A stretch of 64,000 nt of DNA from Spirosoma foliorum (GTDB lineage Bacteria; Bacteroidota; Bacteroidia; Cytophagales; Spirosomataceae): assembly GCF_014117325.1 (NCBI RefSeq), contig NZ_CP059732.1:5531001-5595000 (forward strand), in the 5' to 3' direction. The translations under genes and the position numbers were made by a program. Positions 8,361 to 17,236 of this stretch are shown in pieces. The notes under the pieces are model-generated. The model searched no databases. It saw only the letters and a program-made list of their open reading frames with translations, and was not told the origin of the DNA. Each line of letters begins with the position of its first letter. Within the stretch, counting starts at the first letter, position 1.

Positions 8361-9191
8361 TCATTCCAGCGTAAAGGCAATCGGTAAATTATACTTTACC
8401 CGAACCGCCCGCCCCGACTGTTTACCGGGTTTCCAGTGGGGCATCTTGTTCATCACCCGAAGGGCTTCTTCATCGCAGCCGAAACCAATTCCTTTCAATA
8501 TCTGGATATCGGTTAAGCTTCCATCCGTATTGACAATAAAGCTGACAAAAACCCGCCCCGACACACCTGCCGAAGCAGCCTGGCGTGGATAATTCAGGTT
8601 TTTACCCAGGAAGTTTATCAGCGCACTCATACCACCGGGATATTCGGGTTGCTGCTCAACCGTTACAAATGGGGCTTCGGTTTTGGATTCTACTTCAACG
8701 GCTTTTTCCTGTACCGTGGCAACCGTTGCTTCTGGTGCCGCAATCACGTCAATATCGCCAGTTCCCTCGGCGGTTACGGGTCCAGAAGTAGCATCTTTAA
8801 GTTCCTCAACGGTTGCGGGTGGATTCTCTTCGACCACATCAGCGTCAGGTAGCACATCTAGTGGTAAATTTCGTACGGTCTTAACTGCTGGTTGCTTTTC
8901 AGCAGGTGGAACTTCGATCGGCTTTTCGGCCGGTTGTTCTTTTATCGTTTCAAGCGTCACCTGGGTCATGATCTCCTTGTTGGCGATGGTTTCTTTAGGC
9001 CAAAATCGATCATAGAGTGTAGGGAGAGCAACTCCCAACAAGAATAAACCGACACCCAGCCCCACTGCACGGCTAAGTGTCGGTCGATAATGTTGGCGCA
9101 GGTCGAAGGCACCGTAGGCCCGATTACGAGCCTGAAAAATAATGTCGTCGTAAGTCAGCGCGACATCTGTAGAAGCATTGGCGTGAAGCAT
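8361..9191 (-). CDS. Energy transducer TonB
   Basis: The 276-residue protein begins with the Bacteroidetes-type cytoplasmic motif TYDDIIFQARNRAYGAFDLR, followed by one membrane segment (about 43-61), a Pro/Glu/Val-rich periplasmic spacer (about 80-165), and a TonB C-terminal domain (about 185-276: PEYPGGMSALINFL, GRVFVSFIVNTDGSLTD, ALRVMNKMPHWKPGKQ). It would couple proton motive force, through ExbB/ExbD encoded elsewhere, to outer-membrane receptors. A truncated paralogue follows 64 bp downstream. Confidence 0.9.
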   Translation of the reverse strand: MLHANASTDVALTYDDIIFQARNRAYGAFDLRQHYRPTLSRAVGLGVGLFLLGVALPTLYDRFWPKETIANKEIMTQVTLETIKEQPAEKPIEVPPAEKQPAVKTVRNLPLDVLPDADVVEENPPATVEELKDATSGPVTAEGTGDIDVIAAPEATVATVQEKAVEVESKTEAPFVTVEQQPEYPGGMSALINFLGKNLNYPRQAASAGVSGRVFVSFIVNTDGSLTDIQILKGIGFGCDEEALRVMNKMPHWKPGKQSGRAVRVKYNLPIAFTLE

Positions 9192-9249
9192 AGCGTTTGA
9201 TCGTTTATACCGCTTGGATGCTCGCTCCAGTTATTTTCCACAAATGGCT

Positions 9250-10026
9250 TTATAAGCTATCGTACTTTTTGACAAGCAAAACGGCCTCATTTTCGGATTT
9301 ACCACTCAGGCTTTCCTGTTTGGCATAGGCCTTCAACTCATCGGCATGATCGCCCAGGCTTTCAATGATCGACTTGTCGGAAAGCTTCACTTTCGTCAAT
9401 GTTTGATCGGGTTTGAGCACATAGTAGGAATTAACATCCCGGAACTCATCGTACCGTTCGCCATTAGCGTAGGGATTTTTATAATCGGCCTGCTTAAAGG
9501 ATTTTGCCACTCGTTTTAGCAAGGCCGATTTGCCTTGATAAAGCACCAGAAAATACCCAGCTTTCAGCGCATCGTCGTTGGTTTTAGCCTCTGGTATATG
9601 GCGAAAAACGTAGAATTGACCATCCGCATTCTTAAGCTGAAACGATTTTACCTGATCGACATTCACGATAATAGAATCGTTACCGGCCCAGGTCCGAAGT
9701 AAAATCAGATGCTGACGATAGGCATCAAATTTAATGGGGACCTCTTTGTAATTCTGCCCGGCCGCCATCTCAATCTGACCTTTATTCCAGGCGGGGAGAA
9801 AATACGGCGTACCTCGTAATCCTTCGTAACGATGATCCATTGTATTCACCATCGTGTAGGGACCGGCGCCAACAATTTGGCTGGTCGACTGGTACGTTTC
9901 ATAGCCATTACGCTGCGCATTGGGGTTATATTGCTGAGTTGGCTTAGCTTTCGTGGTATCGCTTTTTTGAGCGAAAACACTTGACATAAACAAACTCGCC
10001 AGAAGGGTCAGGAATAGAAGCTTCAT
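9250..10026 (-). CDS. Secreted protein of unknown function
   Basis: The 258-residue product starts with a signal peptide (MKLLFLTLLASLFMSSVFAQ) at the ATG complementary to 10024-10026; the longer frame from 10092 adds only unlikely residues. The mature part is hydrophilic, with a central section (VPIKFDAYRQHLILLR) that looks like beta strands and a C-terminus rich in Lys and Glu. No known domain or catalytic motif is recognised. It lies between tonB and the carboxynorspermidine dehydrogenase gene on the same strand. Confidence 0.7.
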   Translation of the reverse strand: MKLLFLTLLASLFMSSVFAQKSDTTKAKPTQQYNPNAQRNGYETYQSTSQIVGAGPYTMVNTMDHRYEGLRGTPYFLPAWNKGQIEMAAGQNYKEVPIKFDAYRQHLILLRTWAGNDSIIVNVDQVKSFQLKNADGQFYVFRHIPEAKTNDDALKAGYFLVLYQGKSALLKRVAKSFKQADYKNPYANGERYDEFRDVNSYYVLKPDQTLTKVKLSDKSIIESLGDHADELKAYAKQESLSGKSENEAVLLVKKYDSL

Positions 10027-10077
10027 AGTCGTGTTGTTTAAAGTAGGGCGGCAAATGACAGTTAGGTTACTAAATAA

Positions 10078-10112
10078 CGAAAATACCGCCATGATCTATA
10101 GCGGTATTTTCG
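10078..10112 (-). terminator. Hairpin downstream of carboxynorspermidine dehydrogenase gene
   Basis: 12-bp arms (10078-10089, 10101-10112: CGAAAATACCGC and complement) with an 11-nt loop lie 18 bp beyond the stop of the minus-strand gene. The T-rich arm gives a plausible intrinsic terminator. Confidence 0.6.
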
Positions 10113-10130
10113 TTAATCAATAAATTTTAA

Positions 10131-11345
10131 TCAGGCCGGATATTCGTGAGGCAGCGGAATGTTCACCCGTTCGTTGACAGGCAATCCCTGTTTGTTCATT
10201 TGTTCGATAAATGGATCGGGGTCTAGCTCCTCGCAGTTCCAGACACCGGGCTGCATCCATACACCTGTGAGCATAAGCATGGCGCCAATCATTGCTGGCA
10301 CGCCTGTTGTGTAACTAACCGCCTGCCCACGCACTTCACGATATGTTTCGGCATGATCGCAGTTATTCCAGATAAAATACGTCCGATCTTCGCCGTCTTT
10401 CACGCCTTTAATCTGGCAGCCGATGCTGGTTTGGCCCGTATAGTTTTCGCCCAGTGAGTCGGGAGCTGGCAATACCGCTTTCAGGAACTCCAGCGGCACA
10501 ATATCCATTCCATTAAACTTCACCGAATCAATTCGGGTCATGCCTACGTTTTGCAATACCTCCAGATGCGTCAGATACGCCTGGCCAAAGGTCATCCAGA
10601 ACCGGGCACGTTTCAGCGTTGGGAAGTTTTTCACCAACGACTCCAGCTCTTCGTGATAAAGTACATAGGATTCACGAGCGCCAATGGCCGGGTACTCGAT
10701 GGGTTTATGAATGCTCATGGCCGGAATCTCGACCCACTCGCCATTTTCCCAGTACCGACCAGGCTGGGTGATTTCCCGGATGTTAATTTCCGGGTTAAAA
10801 TTCGTAGCAAACGCTTTGCCGTGATTCCCCGCATTACAATCGACGATGTCCAGATAATCCATCCGATCGAAATGATGTTTGGCCGCATAAGCCGTAAACA
10901 CCTGAGTAGCGCCAGGGTCAAATCCACAGCCTAACAGGGCCATTAAACCAGCCTGCTCAAACCGCTCTTTGTAGGCCCACTGCCAGCTATATTCAAACTT
11001 AGCAACGTCTTTCGGTTCGTAATTAGCCGTGTCCATATAATGAACACCCGCTTCCAGGCAGGCATCCATAATCGGAAGATCCTGATAAGGTAACGCTACG
11101 TTGATAACCAGCACCGGATTAAATGACCGAATCAATGCAACTGTTTCGGCCACAACATCGGCATCAACCTTCGCCGTTTGAATGGTTACGCCGTGCATTT
11201 CCTGAATTTCGGCCGCAATACGGTCGCACTTTGCTTGGGTGCGGCTGGCCAGCATAATCGTTGTAAAGACCTGGCTGTTCATCGCACATTTATGCGCTAC
11301 AACGCTGCCAACGCCACCGGCTCCGATAATGAGCACTTTTGCCAT
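10131..11345 (-). CDS. Carboxynorspermidine dehydrogenase (saccharopine dehydrogenase family)
   Basis: The 404-residue protein begins with a Rossmann NAD(P)-binding motif (VLIIGAGGVGSVVAHKC) and contains FNPVLVINVALPYQDLPIMDAC and MALLGCGFDPGATQVF, typical of the carboxynorspermidine synthase branch of the saccharopine dehydrogenase family. It condenses a diamine with aspartate semialdehyde and reduces the product, giving the substrate of NspC encoded at 6675-7829. Together they form the alternative spermidine route that does not use decarboxylated S-adenosylmethionine. Saccharopine dehydrogenase proper is the main alternative reading, made less likely by nspC nearby. Confidence 0.85.
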   Translation of the reverse strand: MAKVLIIGAGGVGSVVAHKCAMNSQVFTTIMLASRTQAKCDRIAAEIQEMHGVTIQTAKVDADVVAETVALIRSFNPVLVINVALPYQDLPIMDACLEAGVHYMDTANYEPKDVAKFEYSWQWAYKERFEQAGLMALLGCGFDPGATQVFTAYAAKHHFDRMDYLDIVDCNAGNHGKAFATNFNPEINIREITQPGRYWENGEWVEIPAMSIHKPIEYPAIGARESYVLYHEELESLVKNFPTLKRARFWMTFGQAYLTHLEVLQNVGMTRIDSVKFNGMDIVPLEFLKAVLPAPDSLGENYTGQTSIGCQIKGVKDGEDRTYFIWNNCDHAETYREVRGQAVSYTTGVPAMIGAMLMLTGVWMQPGVWNCEELDPDPFIEQMNKQGLPVNERVNIPLPHEYPA

Positions 11346-11434
11346 CTATCTGAATTTAGTAGTTGTGTATTTTCTTTCGGCGACAAAGATAGGGAAAGTC
11401 AATAAGTCGATATGTAATGAAGTTGTTAACAGAA

Positions 11435-11504
11435 TTTCGCTTAGAGCCGCGCCACGGTTAGTTATAGCGGAGCAATTGAACCACGGCACGGCTTTAAGCG
11501 AAAG
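11435..11504. repeat. Dispersed ~70-bp palindromic repeat, copy A
   Basis: Imperfect arms TTTCGCTTAGAGCCG and CGGCTTTAAGCGAAA bracket a core containing GCCACGGTTA and AATTGAACC. The reverse complement of 14591-14660 aligns with it along its whole length, including the loop, and 42971-43048 is a decayed third copy. Confidence 0.75.
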
Positions 11505-11589
11505 TCTTAGCTGGATAAAGCTCTTAAATAAGCGGTGTGTTCTAAAATAATGACCAGAAAATAATGGTATTTTATCAACAAACAGTTAG

Positions 11590-11597
11590 TATATTTG
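11590..11597 (+). promoter_or_regulatory. -7 box upstream of the WapI-like gene
   Basis: TATATTTG matches TAnnTTTG, 38 bp before the ATG at 11636. No clear -33 box is seen. Confidence 0.4.
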
Positions 11598-11635
11598 TTA
11601 AGTAGACATATACTCGATCCTCAATAAATACCGTT

Positions 11636-12076
11636 ATGAAATTTGTATCTTCTTCAGGCTCTGCTAACTCATTTGAACTCGCGATTTTAGGTTATAGTAA
11701 GGCTACCAAAACCTGGAGGGACCGCAATCGGTTACAATGCCGATTTTCGACCTTATGGGGGCAACAGTCCGATACACAATCCGCCCCTCTGCAAACCTGG
11801 GAAATCAAACGTCTATTGGTTGGACTACGCTCGCTCTGGAACAAAGCAACTAACCATGTAACCCTGACTTTCTCGGAGCCAGGTCTGAGTATGGAAGCCA
11901 AAGCCCTCTCCGACGACAAGTATTGCCTACAAATTCAGCTTGATCATTCACTGGCACCCTCCTGGCATAATTACCCAGACTTCCCCATGGAGATGGATAT
12001 CCATTTAAACCGAAATCAGCTTCAGGAAGCGATACAAGAGTTGTCAGGCCAAATGGATACGTTTCCCGAAAGATAA
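11636..12076 (+). CDS. Small cytoplasmic protein, WapI-like immunity fold suspected
   Basis: The 146-residue protein has no signal peptide or membrane segment. The arrangement FELAILGYSK near the N-terminus, TWEIKRLLVGL in the middle and FSEPGLSMEA afterwards resembles the pattern of WapI-type immunity proteins (small beta-rich proteins that neutralise contact-dependent toxins). The resemblance is from recall of the family pattern and is weak. No toxin gene is adjacent, so if it is an immunity protein it is an orphan. A -7 box lies upstream and a hairpin terminator downstream (12128-12158). Confidence 0.6.
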   Translation: MKFVSSSGSANSFELAILGYSKATKTWRDRNRLQCRFSTLWGQQSDTQSAPLQTWEIKRLLVGLRSLWNKATNHVTLTFSEPGLSMEAKALSDDKYCLQIQLDHSLAPSWHNYPDFPMEMDIHLNRNQLQEAIQELSGQMDTFPER

Positions 12077-12127
12077 ATTCTAGCCTTATCTGGACCAGCA
12101 ATAAATTGGGTGTATTGTACTTAACTG

Positions 12128-12158
12128 AGAAGGCTAAGTATAGTGCGCCTTCTTTATT
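12128..12158 (+). terminator. Intrinsic terminator after the WapI-like gene
   Basis: AGAAGGC (12128-12134) pairs with GCCTTCT (12147-12153) and is followed by TTATTAT. Confidence 0.6.
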
Positions 12159-12485
12159 ATTTGTCTACAAGACTAAAAGATAACATCGGATTAACTATCT
12201 AAAAATCAGTCGTTTATTATGAAAAAATTTCATAATATTACTGAATTGTTTCCAGTCAGCCTACGGCTAAACCTCCATTAAGGGCATATTTTCAGACAGG
12301 TTACCACGTACTTAGTAAATCATTTTCACGATTATTATTATTATTTCGCAATATTATTTTTTGACAACATCAGTGGTAATAACCATATTTGTAGCTACAG
12401 TAGATTTGTAGATTAGGGAAATTTACTGGACCACCTACAAAATAGATCACTGAATCCTCTTTTAAACAAAAAACGACCCAATTGT
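12159..12485. other. AT-rich upstream region of the TetR gene
   Basis: No gene is seen in this 327-bp stretch. It contains a probable promoter for the TetR gene at 12360-12391 and a long 5' leader of about 90 bp. Confidence 0.5.
12360..12391 (+). promoter_or_regulatory. Probable promoter of the TetR gene
   Basis: TTTG at 12360-12363, a 20-bp spacer and CATATTTG at 12384-12391 approximate the Bacteroidetes TTTG / TAnnTTTG pair; the first base of the -7 box deviates. Confidence 0.35.
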
Positions 12486-13127
12486 ATGAAAGTCGTCAAG
12501 CGAAGAAATCGCCAGATGACCATGGAACGGATTCTACGTGCCATGGGTGAAGTAATGGCCGAGCGAGGCACCGAAAAAGCAGGCATCAATGCCGTTGCCG
12601 AGCGCGCCGGAGTGAATAAAGTACTTATTTACCGCTACTTCGGTGGCTGGAACGGCTTGCTGGAAGCTTATGTGCATCGCGGATTCTTCCTGTCGATGTT
12701 TAACGACAAATTCCTGGATTCGGTGCCGGACAATCTGGCCCCCGAAGCACGCAGCAAAGCCTGGTCGGAGTATACCATCCAGTTCATGCGCGAGTTCCGT
12801 AGCCGGAAGTCTTCGCAGGAGTTGATCCGTTGGGAAATGTCGAATGGCGAAACCGAACTGGCTCGTCGTCTGGCCGATTTTCGGGATCAGTCCTACAAAT
12901 CGATGGTTAGTAAACTAGCCCCCTATTCTGATTTCGATCCGATTGCTATCACCAGTCTGATGGTAGCTGCGGTTACGCACCTGGTCCTGACCAGCAATCA
13001 ACGCGATCATATCGGCGACATCGACCTTCGCTCCGATTCTGGTTGGGAACGTCTGGAAACAGCTATCCGTCGAATTTACTCTAGTTTGAATATTGCCCTT
13101 GAGCGTGAAAACGCTAAAGTAGCCTAA
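12486..13127 (+). CDS. TetR/AcrR family transcriptional regulator
   Basis: The 213-residue protein has an N-terminal TetR DNA-binding domain: TMERILRAMGEVMAERGTEKAG followed by the helix-turn-helix GINAVAERAGVNKVLIYRYF (about residues 34-53). The alpha-helical ligand-binding part is not family specific. The neighbouring genes (an orphan WapI-like gene and convergent aminopeptidase P) do not point to a regulated target, so only autoregulation can be guessed. The start fits the -7 box about 95 bp upstream. Confidence 0.88.
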   Translation: MKVVKRRNRQMTMERILRAMGEVMAERGTEKAGINAVAERAGVNKVLIYRYFGGWNGLLEAYVHRGFFLSMFNDKFLDSVPDNLAPEARSKAWSEYTIQFMREFRSRKSSQELIRWEMSNGETELARRLADFRDQSYKSMVSKLAPYSDFDPIAITSLMVAAVTHLVLTSNQRDHIGDIDLRSDSGWERLETAIRRIYSSLNIALERENAKVA

Positions 13128-13130
13128 ACT

Positions 13131-13205
13131 AATGATGAATTATAAATGATGAATGATAGTATGCGTCAGCAACAATTTATCATTCATCATTTATAATTCA
13201 TCATT
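13131..13205. terminator. Inverted repeat between convergent TetR and pepP genes
   Basis: Perfect 28-bp arms (13131-13158, 13178-13205) with a 19-bp loop. The arms are built of repeated AATGATGAAT-like words. Each arm ends within 4 bp of a stop codon, so it can terminate both convergent genes. Confidence 0.8.
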
Positions 13206-13207
13206 CA

Positions 13208-14503
13208 TTACCTATTCATCAAGTCTTCTATAGCTTCGGCTTCGAGCGGAATATTGGCCATCAAATCAATATTACCCGACTCCGTAATCAGGATGTTGTT
13301 TTCCAGGCGAATCCCTAGTTTCTCTTCACGGATATAAATACCGGGTTCAACGGTGAAAACCATACCCGGCTCCATTCGCCGATATTTGTTGCCAACATCG
13401 TGCACATCAAGCCCCAGAAAATGCGACGTGCCGTGCATGAAATACTTTTTGTATAAAGGCGCGTCAGGGTCCTGCTTCGCAACCTCATCACGATCTAGCA
13501 GCCCTAATCCAATTAGTTCGCCTTCCATTACCTTACCCACTTCCCGGTGATATTCGTCCCAAAGATTACCAGGGCGGAGCATCTGTGTGGCTTCTTTCAT
13601 CACCCGTAAAACAGCATCATAAACAGCGCGCTGACGTGCCGTAAATCGACCATTGACGGGTACAGAGCGGGTCATATCGGCATTGTAGTTCGCGTACTCA
13701 GCGCCAATATCCAACAGAATCACATCACCATCCTGACATTGCTGGCTATTGTCAATATAATGCAATACACAGGCGTTGGCTCCCGAAGCAATAATAGGAC
13801 TATAGGCTGAGCCCCGCGAGCGGTTCTTCAGGTATTCGTGCATCATTTCGGCCTCGATTTCATACTCCCAAACGCCGGGTTTAATGAACCCAAGCAACCG
13901 ATGGAACATCTTGTCGGTAATATCGATAGCAGTCTGAATAAGGGGAATTTCCTGAGGTTGTTTAATGGCTCGCAGGTAGTGCATCAATGGTGCAAGTCGC
14001 TCCAGATGATGCAGTGGATATTTCTGCCGAAACTCATCGATAAACCGGGCATCGCGCGTCTGAACCTGTACACCAGCACGGGTGTGTTCATTGGTATTCA
14101 GATAGATATGCTCGGCTTCGAAAACCATCAGCGTAAAAATCTGCTCGAACTGGTGCGTCCAGTAAATCTGCTTCTGCGGAATTCCCGTTACCTGCTCGGC
14201 TTCGGCCTTCGTCAGTTTATGCCCTTCCCAAATTTCGATAAGCTCGCTGGTTTCGCGCAGGAACAAGACCTCACGAAATTTCGGATCGGGATGCTCCGGA
14301 AATAACACCAGACATGTTTCTTCCTGATCAACGCCAGTGAGGTAGAACAGGTCATTATTTTGCCGAAAAGTCATTGTGCCATCGGCATTGGTAGGCATAA
14401 TATCATTGGCATTCACAACAACCAATGATTTAGGTTTCAGCAGATTAGTAAGTCGCTGGCGGTTGTGTACGAAAAGTTGGCTGTCGATGGGTAAATAACG
14501 CAT
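13208..14503 (-). CDS. pepP: Xaa-Pro aminopeptidase (aminopeptidase P, M24B)
   Basis: The 431-residue protein has an aminopeptidase P N-terminal domain (about 1-135) and a pita-bread metallopeptidase domain. The five metal ligands are recognisable: the Asp in LLDIGAEY, the Asp in NADMTRS, the His in GTSHFLGLDVHD, and the Glu residues in TVEPGIY and RLENNIL. It removes N-terminal residues preceding proline in the cytoplasm. The ATG at 14503 (MRYLPIDSQLF) is preferred over 14554, because the extra residues MSFFAKLIRKPAS... are not expected in the family. Confidence 0.92.
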   Translation of the reverse strand: MRYLPIDSQLFVHNRQRLTNLLKPKSLVVVNANDIMPTNADGTMTFRQNNDLFYLTGVDQEETCLVLFPEHPDPKFREVLFLRETSELIEIWEGHKLTKAEAEQVTGIPQKQIYWTHQFEQIFTLMVFEAEHIYLNTNEHTRAGVQVQTRDARFIDEFRQKYPLHHLERLAPLMHYLRAIKQPQEIPLIQTAIDITDKMFHRLLGFIKPGVWEYEIEAEMMHEYLKNRSRGSAYSPIIASGANACVLHYIDNSQQCQDGDVILLDIGAEYANYNADMTRSVPVNGRFTARQRAVYDAVLRVMKEATQMLRPGNLWDEYHREVGKVMEGELIGLGLLDRDEVAKQDPDAPLYKKYFMHGTSHFLGLDVHDVGNKYRRMEPGMVFTVEPGIYIREEKLGIRLENNILITESGNIDLMANIPLEAEAIEDLMNR

Positions 14504-14590
14504 ACGGTAAACCGTTGAGGCTGGTTTTCTGATTAATTTTGCAAAGAAACTCAAAACCCAGAATAGTTTCTGTGTGTTTTCTAGTTTAGA

Positions 14591-14660
14591 CTTTCGCTGT
14601 GAGCCGTTTCAGGGTTCAATTACCCCGCCTAGATAACCGTGGCACGGCTCACAGCGAAAG
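14591..14660. repeat. Dispersed ~70-bp palindromic repeat, copy B
   Basis: 17-bp perfect terminal arms (CTTTCGCTGTGAGCCGT at 14591-14607, complement at 14644-14660) enclose a loop whose reverse complement contains GCCACGGTTAT and AATTGAACCC, matching copy A at 11435-11504. It lies between the divergent pepP and subtilase genes. Confidence 0.78.
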
Positions 14661-14688
14661 CCCAATTTGTTTTCTACCTAAACGACTC

Positions 14689-16224
14689 ATGACACTTCGC
14701 CACACAGTATTCTTATGCCTGTTGACTTCGCTGCTACAGGCCCAGCCCAACGCAGCGCCTAAGTACTGGGTGTTACTTCGCGATAAAGATCAAACGTCCG
14801 CGCCGGCTTTGTCGCAGCAATCGATCACGCAGCGACAGCAACAGAACCTTGCTCTGGACGAGACGGATAAGCCTATTTCGACGGCTTATCTGCATCAATT
14901 CAAACAAGCGGGCGTACGTCCCCTTTGTCAGTCTCGCTGGCTCAACGCCGTGTCAGCCTATTTAACGACCGAACAACAGGCGCGGGTTCTTGCCATGCCG
15001 TTTGTGAAAGGCATACAGGCCATTGATCCGGCTATTGTCATTACGTCTTTAGATTTACCGGCCAATCTTCAAATGGCGCCGGTCATGACCCAAATTCAGG
15101 CCCCCGATTTTGCGAATGCAGGACTAACGGGCCGGTTTGTAAACATTGGTGTGATCGACGCCGGTTTCTTTGGGGCCGACTCAGCCAATGCACTCAAGCA
15201 TATTTTTGCGCGTGATGGCGTTAAGCGGGTGCGCGATTACGTAAATGAGAAGAAAACCCACGATAATCTGTTTCGCACGCTCGAGACCATGTCCGATTTT
15301 CATGGGACCGAAGTGCTGGCCGCTATTGCCGGTAGCGATCCTTCTGAAAACATTCAGTTTGGGTTGGCCACCGATGCTACTTTTTATCTGGCCCGAACCG
15401 ATCAGGGCAACCGCGAATACCGGGGCGAGGAAGACAATTGGGTAGCCGCTATGGAGTGGATGGACAGTCTTGGAGTTCGGTTGATCAATACTTCGCTGGG
15501 TTATGCGAAAGGTATGAGTAACCCGAAAGAAAATTATGAGCCCAGCCAAATGGACGGGCATACGAGTCTCATTAGTCGGGCTGCTCAAATTGCTGCCGAC
15601 AAAAAAGGGATTCTGATCATTGTATCGGCGGGTAATGAAGGCGACGATCGATCATGGCGAATCATCAGTACCCCAGCCGATGCGCAGGGCGTATTGGCCA
15701 TTGGTGCTACCAACTCCAGACTCTGGAACCGGATTGGTTACAGCAGTATTGGTCCCGAAAATCTACCTTATCTAAAACCCAACGTTTCTTGTTTTTCGCT
15801 GTACGGGACTTCGCTCTCGGCGCCCGTTATTACTGGTTTTGCCGCCTGTATCATGCAGGCCAATCCTAAACTAACGAATAAACAAGTGATGGAGATTATC
15901 GAGAAATCGTCGCATTTATATCCCTACGGAAATAATTATGTTGGCTACGGCGTGCCACAGGCATCGCGGGCGCTGGCTTTACTTCGTAATCAGGATATAC
16001 CATCAAACGTTCGGTCGGTGAAAGCGAATGGCAAATCGTTCACAATTCCCGTCGAAACAACCGAACAAATTGTATCGGTATTTCATAAGAAAAGCGCAAC
16101 CCACGTTTTGCAGCAGGAAGCAGCTAAGGTTGTCAATGGTAAGTTAACCCTCCGCCGGGCAGCTGACGAAAAACAAACGACCATCGATTTGAAACGGGAA
16201 GTGATTGAAGTGGTTTGGGAGTAA
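14689..16224 (+). CDS. Secreted subtilisin-like serine protease (S8 family)
   Basis: The 511-residue protein starts with a signal peptide (MTLRHTVFLCLLTSLLQAQ). The S8 catalytic triad is visible in order: Asp in IGVIDAGFFG, His in FHGTEVLAAIAG, and Ser in YGTSLSAPVITG, with the oxyanion Asn in VSAGNEGDD. An N-terminal prodomain-like segment of about 120 residues precedes the catalytic domain, and about 90 beta-rich residues follow it. It is therefore an exported, probably active protease. The upstream in-frame ATG at 14599 lies inside repeat copy B and before the signal peptide, so 14689 is preferred. Confidence 0.9.
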   Translation: MTLRHTVFLCLLTSLLQAQPNAAPKYWVLLRDKDQTSAPALSQQSITQRQQQNLALDETDKPISTAYLHQFKQAGVRPLCQSRWLNAVSAYLTTEQQARVLAMPFVKGIQAIDPAIVITSLDLPANLQMAPVMTQIQAPDFANAGLTGRFVNIGVIDAGFFGADSANALKHIFARDGVKRVRDYVNEKKTHDNLFRTLETMSDFHGTEVLAAIAGSDPSENIQFGLATDATFYLARTDQGNREYRGEEDNWVAAMEWMDSLGVRLINTSLGYAKGMSNPKENYEPSQMDGHTSLISRAAQIAADKKGILIIVSAGNEGDDRSWRIISTPADAQGVLAIGATNSRLWNRIGYSSIGPENLPYLKPNVSCFSLYGTSLSAPVITGFAACIMQANPKLTNKQVMEIIEKSSHLYPYGNNYVGYGVPQASRALALLRNQDIPSNVRSVKANGKSFTIPVETTEQIVSVFHKKSATHVLQQEAAKVVNGKLTLRRAADEKQTTIDLKREVIEVVWE

Positions 16225-16298
16225 TTTTTTTCGACAGGATTAACAGGATTGATAGGATTTTTAAATTCATGTAGTCTTGTTAATCCTGTCGAAAAAAA
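16225..16298. terminator. Inverted repeat with ACAGGATT units after the subtilase gene
   Basis: 20-bp perfect arms (16225-16244, 16279-16298). The left side contains three tandem 9-bp units of the type CAGGATTaa / CAGGATTga / TAGGATTtt. It begins right after the stop codon. A related palindrome is at 60410-60488. Confidence 0.78.
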
Positions 16299-16398
16299 CC
16301 TTGCCCTGTATGAAGAAAAATTAATTTTCGTTTCAGATCGACCTTAACCTGTGGCTATAGCTTTGCTTCCATAATCAACAGTAAACAACAAATTGACT

Positions 16399-17229
16399 AT
16401 GGAAACCAACGCTAAATTAATCGCACTTACGTTACTGACAGCTACGCTGGCCTCGCCTTTTGCAAAAGCCCAACAAGCAGCAGACCCAGGAAATCCTCCT
16501 GCCGATGTAGCCATTAATGCCCCTCGCCCTGACTTTCCGGAACACCAGCAGCCAGACGGCCCTGGCCCTCGACATGGTAAGCATCGGGGTGGACCTGGTG
16601 GGCCAGGCAATCCACGAGGCCCTCAAGGGCTTCAAGGATTTCAGGGTGGGCATCTTCAGGGGCTTACTTCGTTGACCACTGTTTCGGGCACGGTTGGCCA
16701 ATGGATTGGCAACGACGATGCCATTCTGGATGGCTTTACACTTAACGCCGGTTCGGGAACGGCTACTACGGTGAAATTCCCTCCCCATTTAGGCCAGCAA
16801 GTGCAGAAGGCGATCAAAACGGGTAGTAACGTAAGCGTTTCCGGTTATTCGATGAACGGCCCTAACGGCGAAAACGTATTCAGAATGAACAGCCTGACGG
16901 CCGGAAAAACAACGGTTTTTGATACCCCGCCCACTCGTCCGGCAACCGCCCCCGAAACACCAGCATTAGCTACTGCTACCGGAAAAATTGCTGACTATCG
17001 ACTTGATCGTGGCGGGCGTGTAAATGGCTTGGTGCTGGACGACAAAACAATTGTCAGCATTCCACCACACGTAGCTTATCAGCTCACCGATCTGGCCAAA
17101 AAAGGGAGCACCATCACCGTTCAGGGTTATCCCAAAAGCTTACGCGAAGGGCAGGTACAGTTAGAAAAAATGAACATTCTCCGGGCGTCGGTACTAACGA
17201 TCAACGGACAGCAATATTTAGTTCGCTAA
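16399..17229 (+). CDS. Secreted protein with Gly/Pro-rich segment and two repeated beta domains
   Basis: The 276-residue protein begins METNAKLIALTLLTATLAS and has a signal peptide ending near FAKAQ. The mature part opens with a Gly/Pro/His-rich collagen-like section (about 45-88) and then two copies of a domain of about 60 residues: VSGTVGQWIGNDDAILDGF...PPHLGQQVQ...VSVSGY and ATGKIADYRLDRGGRVNGL...PPHVAYQL...ITVQGY. The shared PPHxxxQ and VxGY points show an internal duplication resembling an OB-type fold. No function is recognised. It stands 97 bp upstream of a two-component system on the same strand and may be its target or sensor accessory. ATG 16399 is used rather than the TTG two codons before. 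Confidence 0.75.
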   Translation: METNAKLIALTLLTATLASPFAKAQQAADPGNPPADVAINAPRPDFPEHQQPDGPGPRHGKHRGGPGGPGNPRGPQGLQGFQGGHLQGLTSLTTVSGTVGQWIGNDDAILDGFTLNAGSGTATTVKFPPHLGQQVQKAIKTGSNVSVSGYSMNGPNGENVFRMNSLTAGKTTVFDTPPTRPATAPETPALATATGKIADYRLDRGGRVNGLVLDDKTIVSIPPHVAYQLTDLAKKGSTITVQGYPKSLREGQVQLEKMNILRASVLTINGQQYLVR

Positions 17230-17236
17230 CTTAATG

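Noticed and set aside
13838..14305. Plus-strand frame of 155 codons opposite pepP
   Set aside because: Composition and position show a shadow of the M24 peptidase gene.
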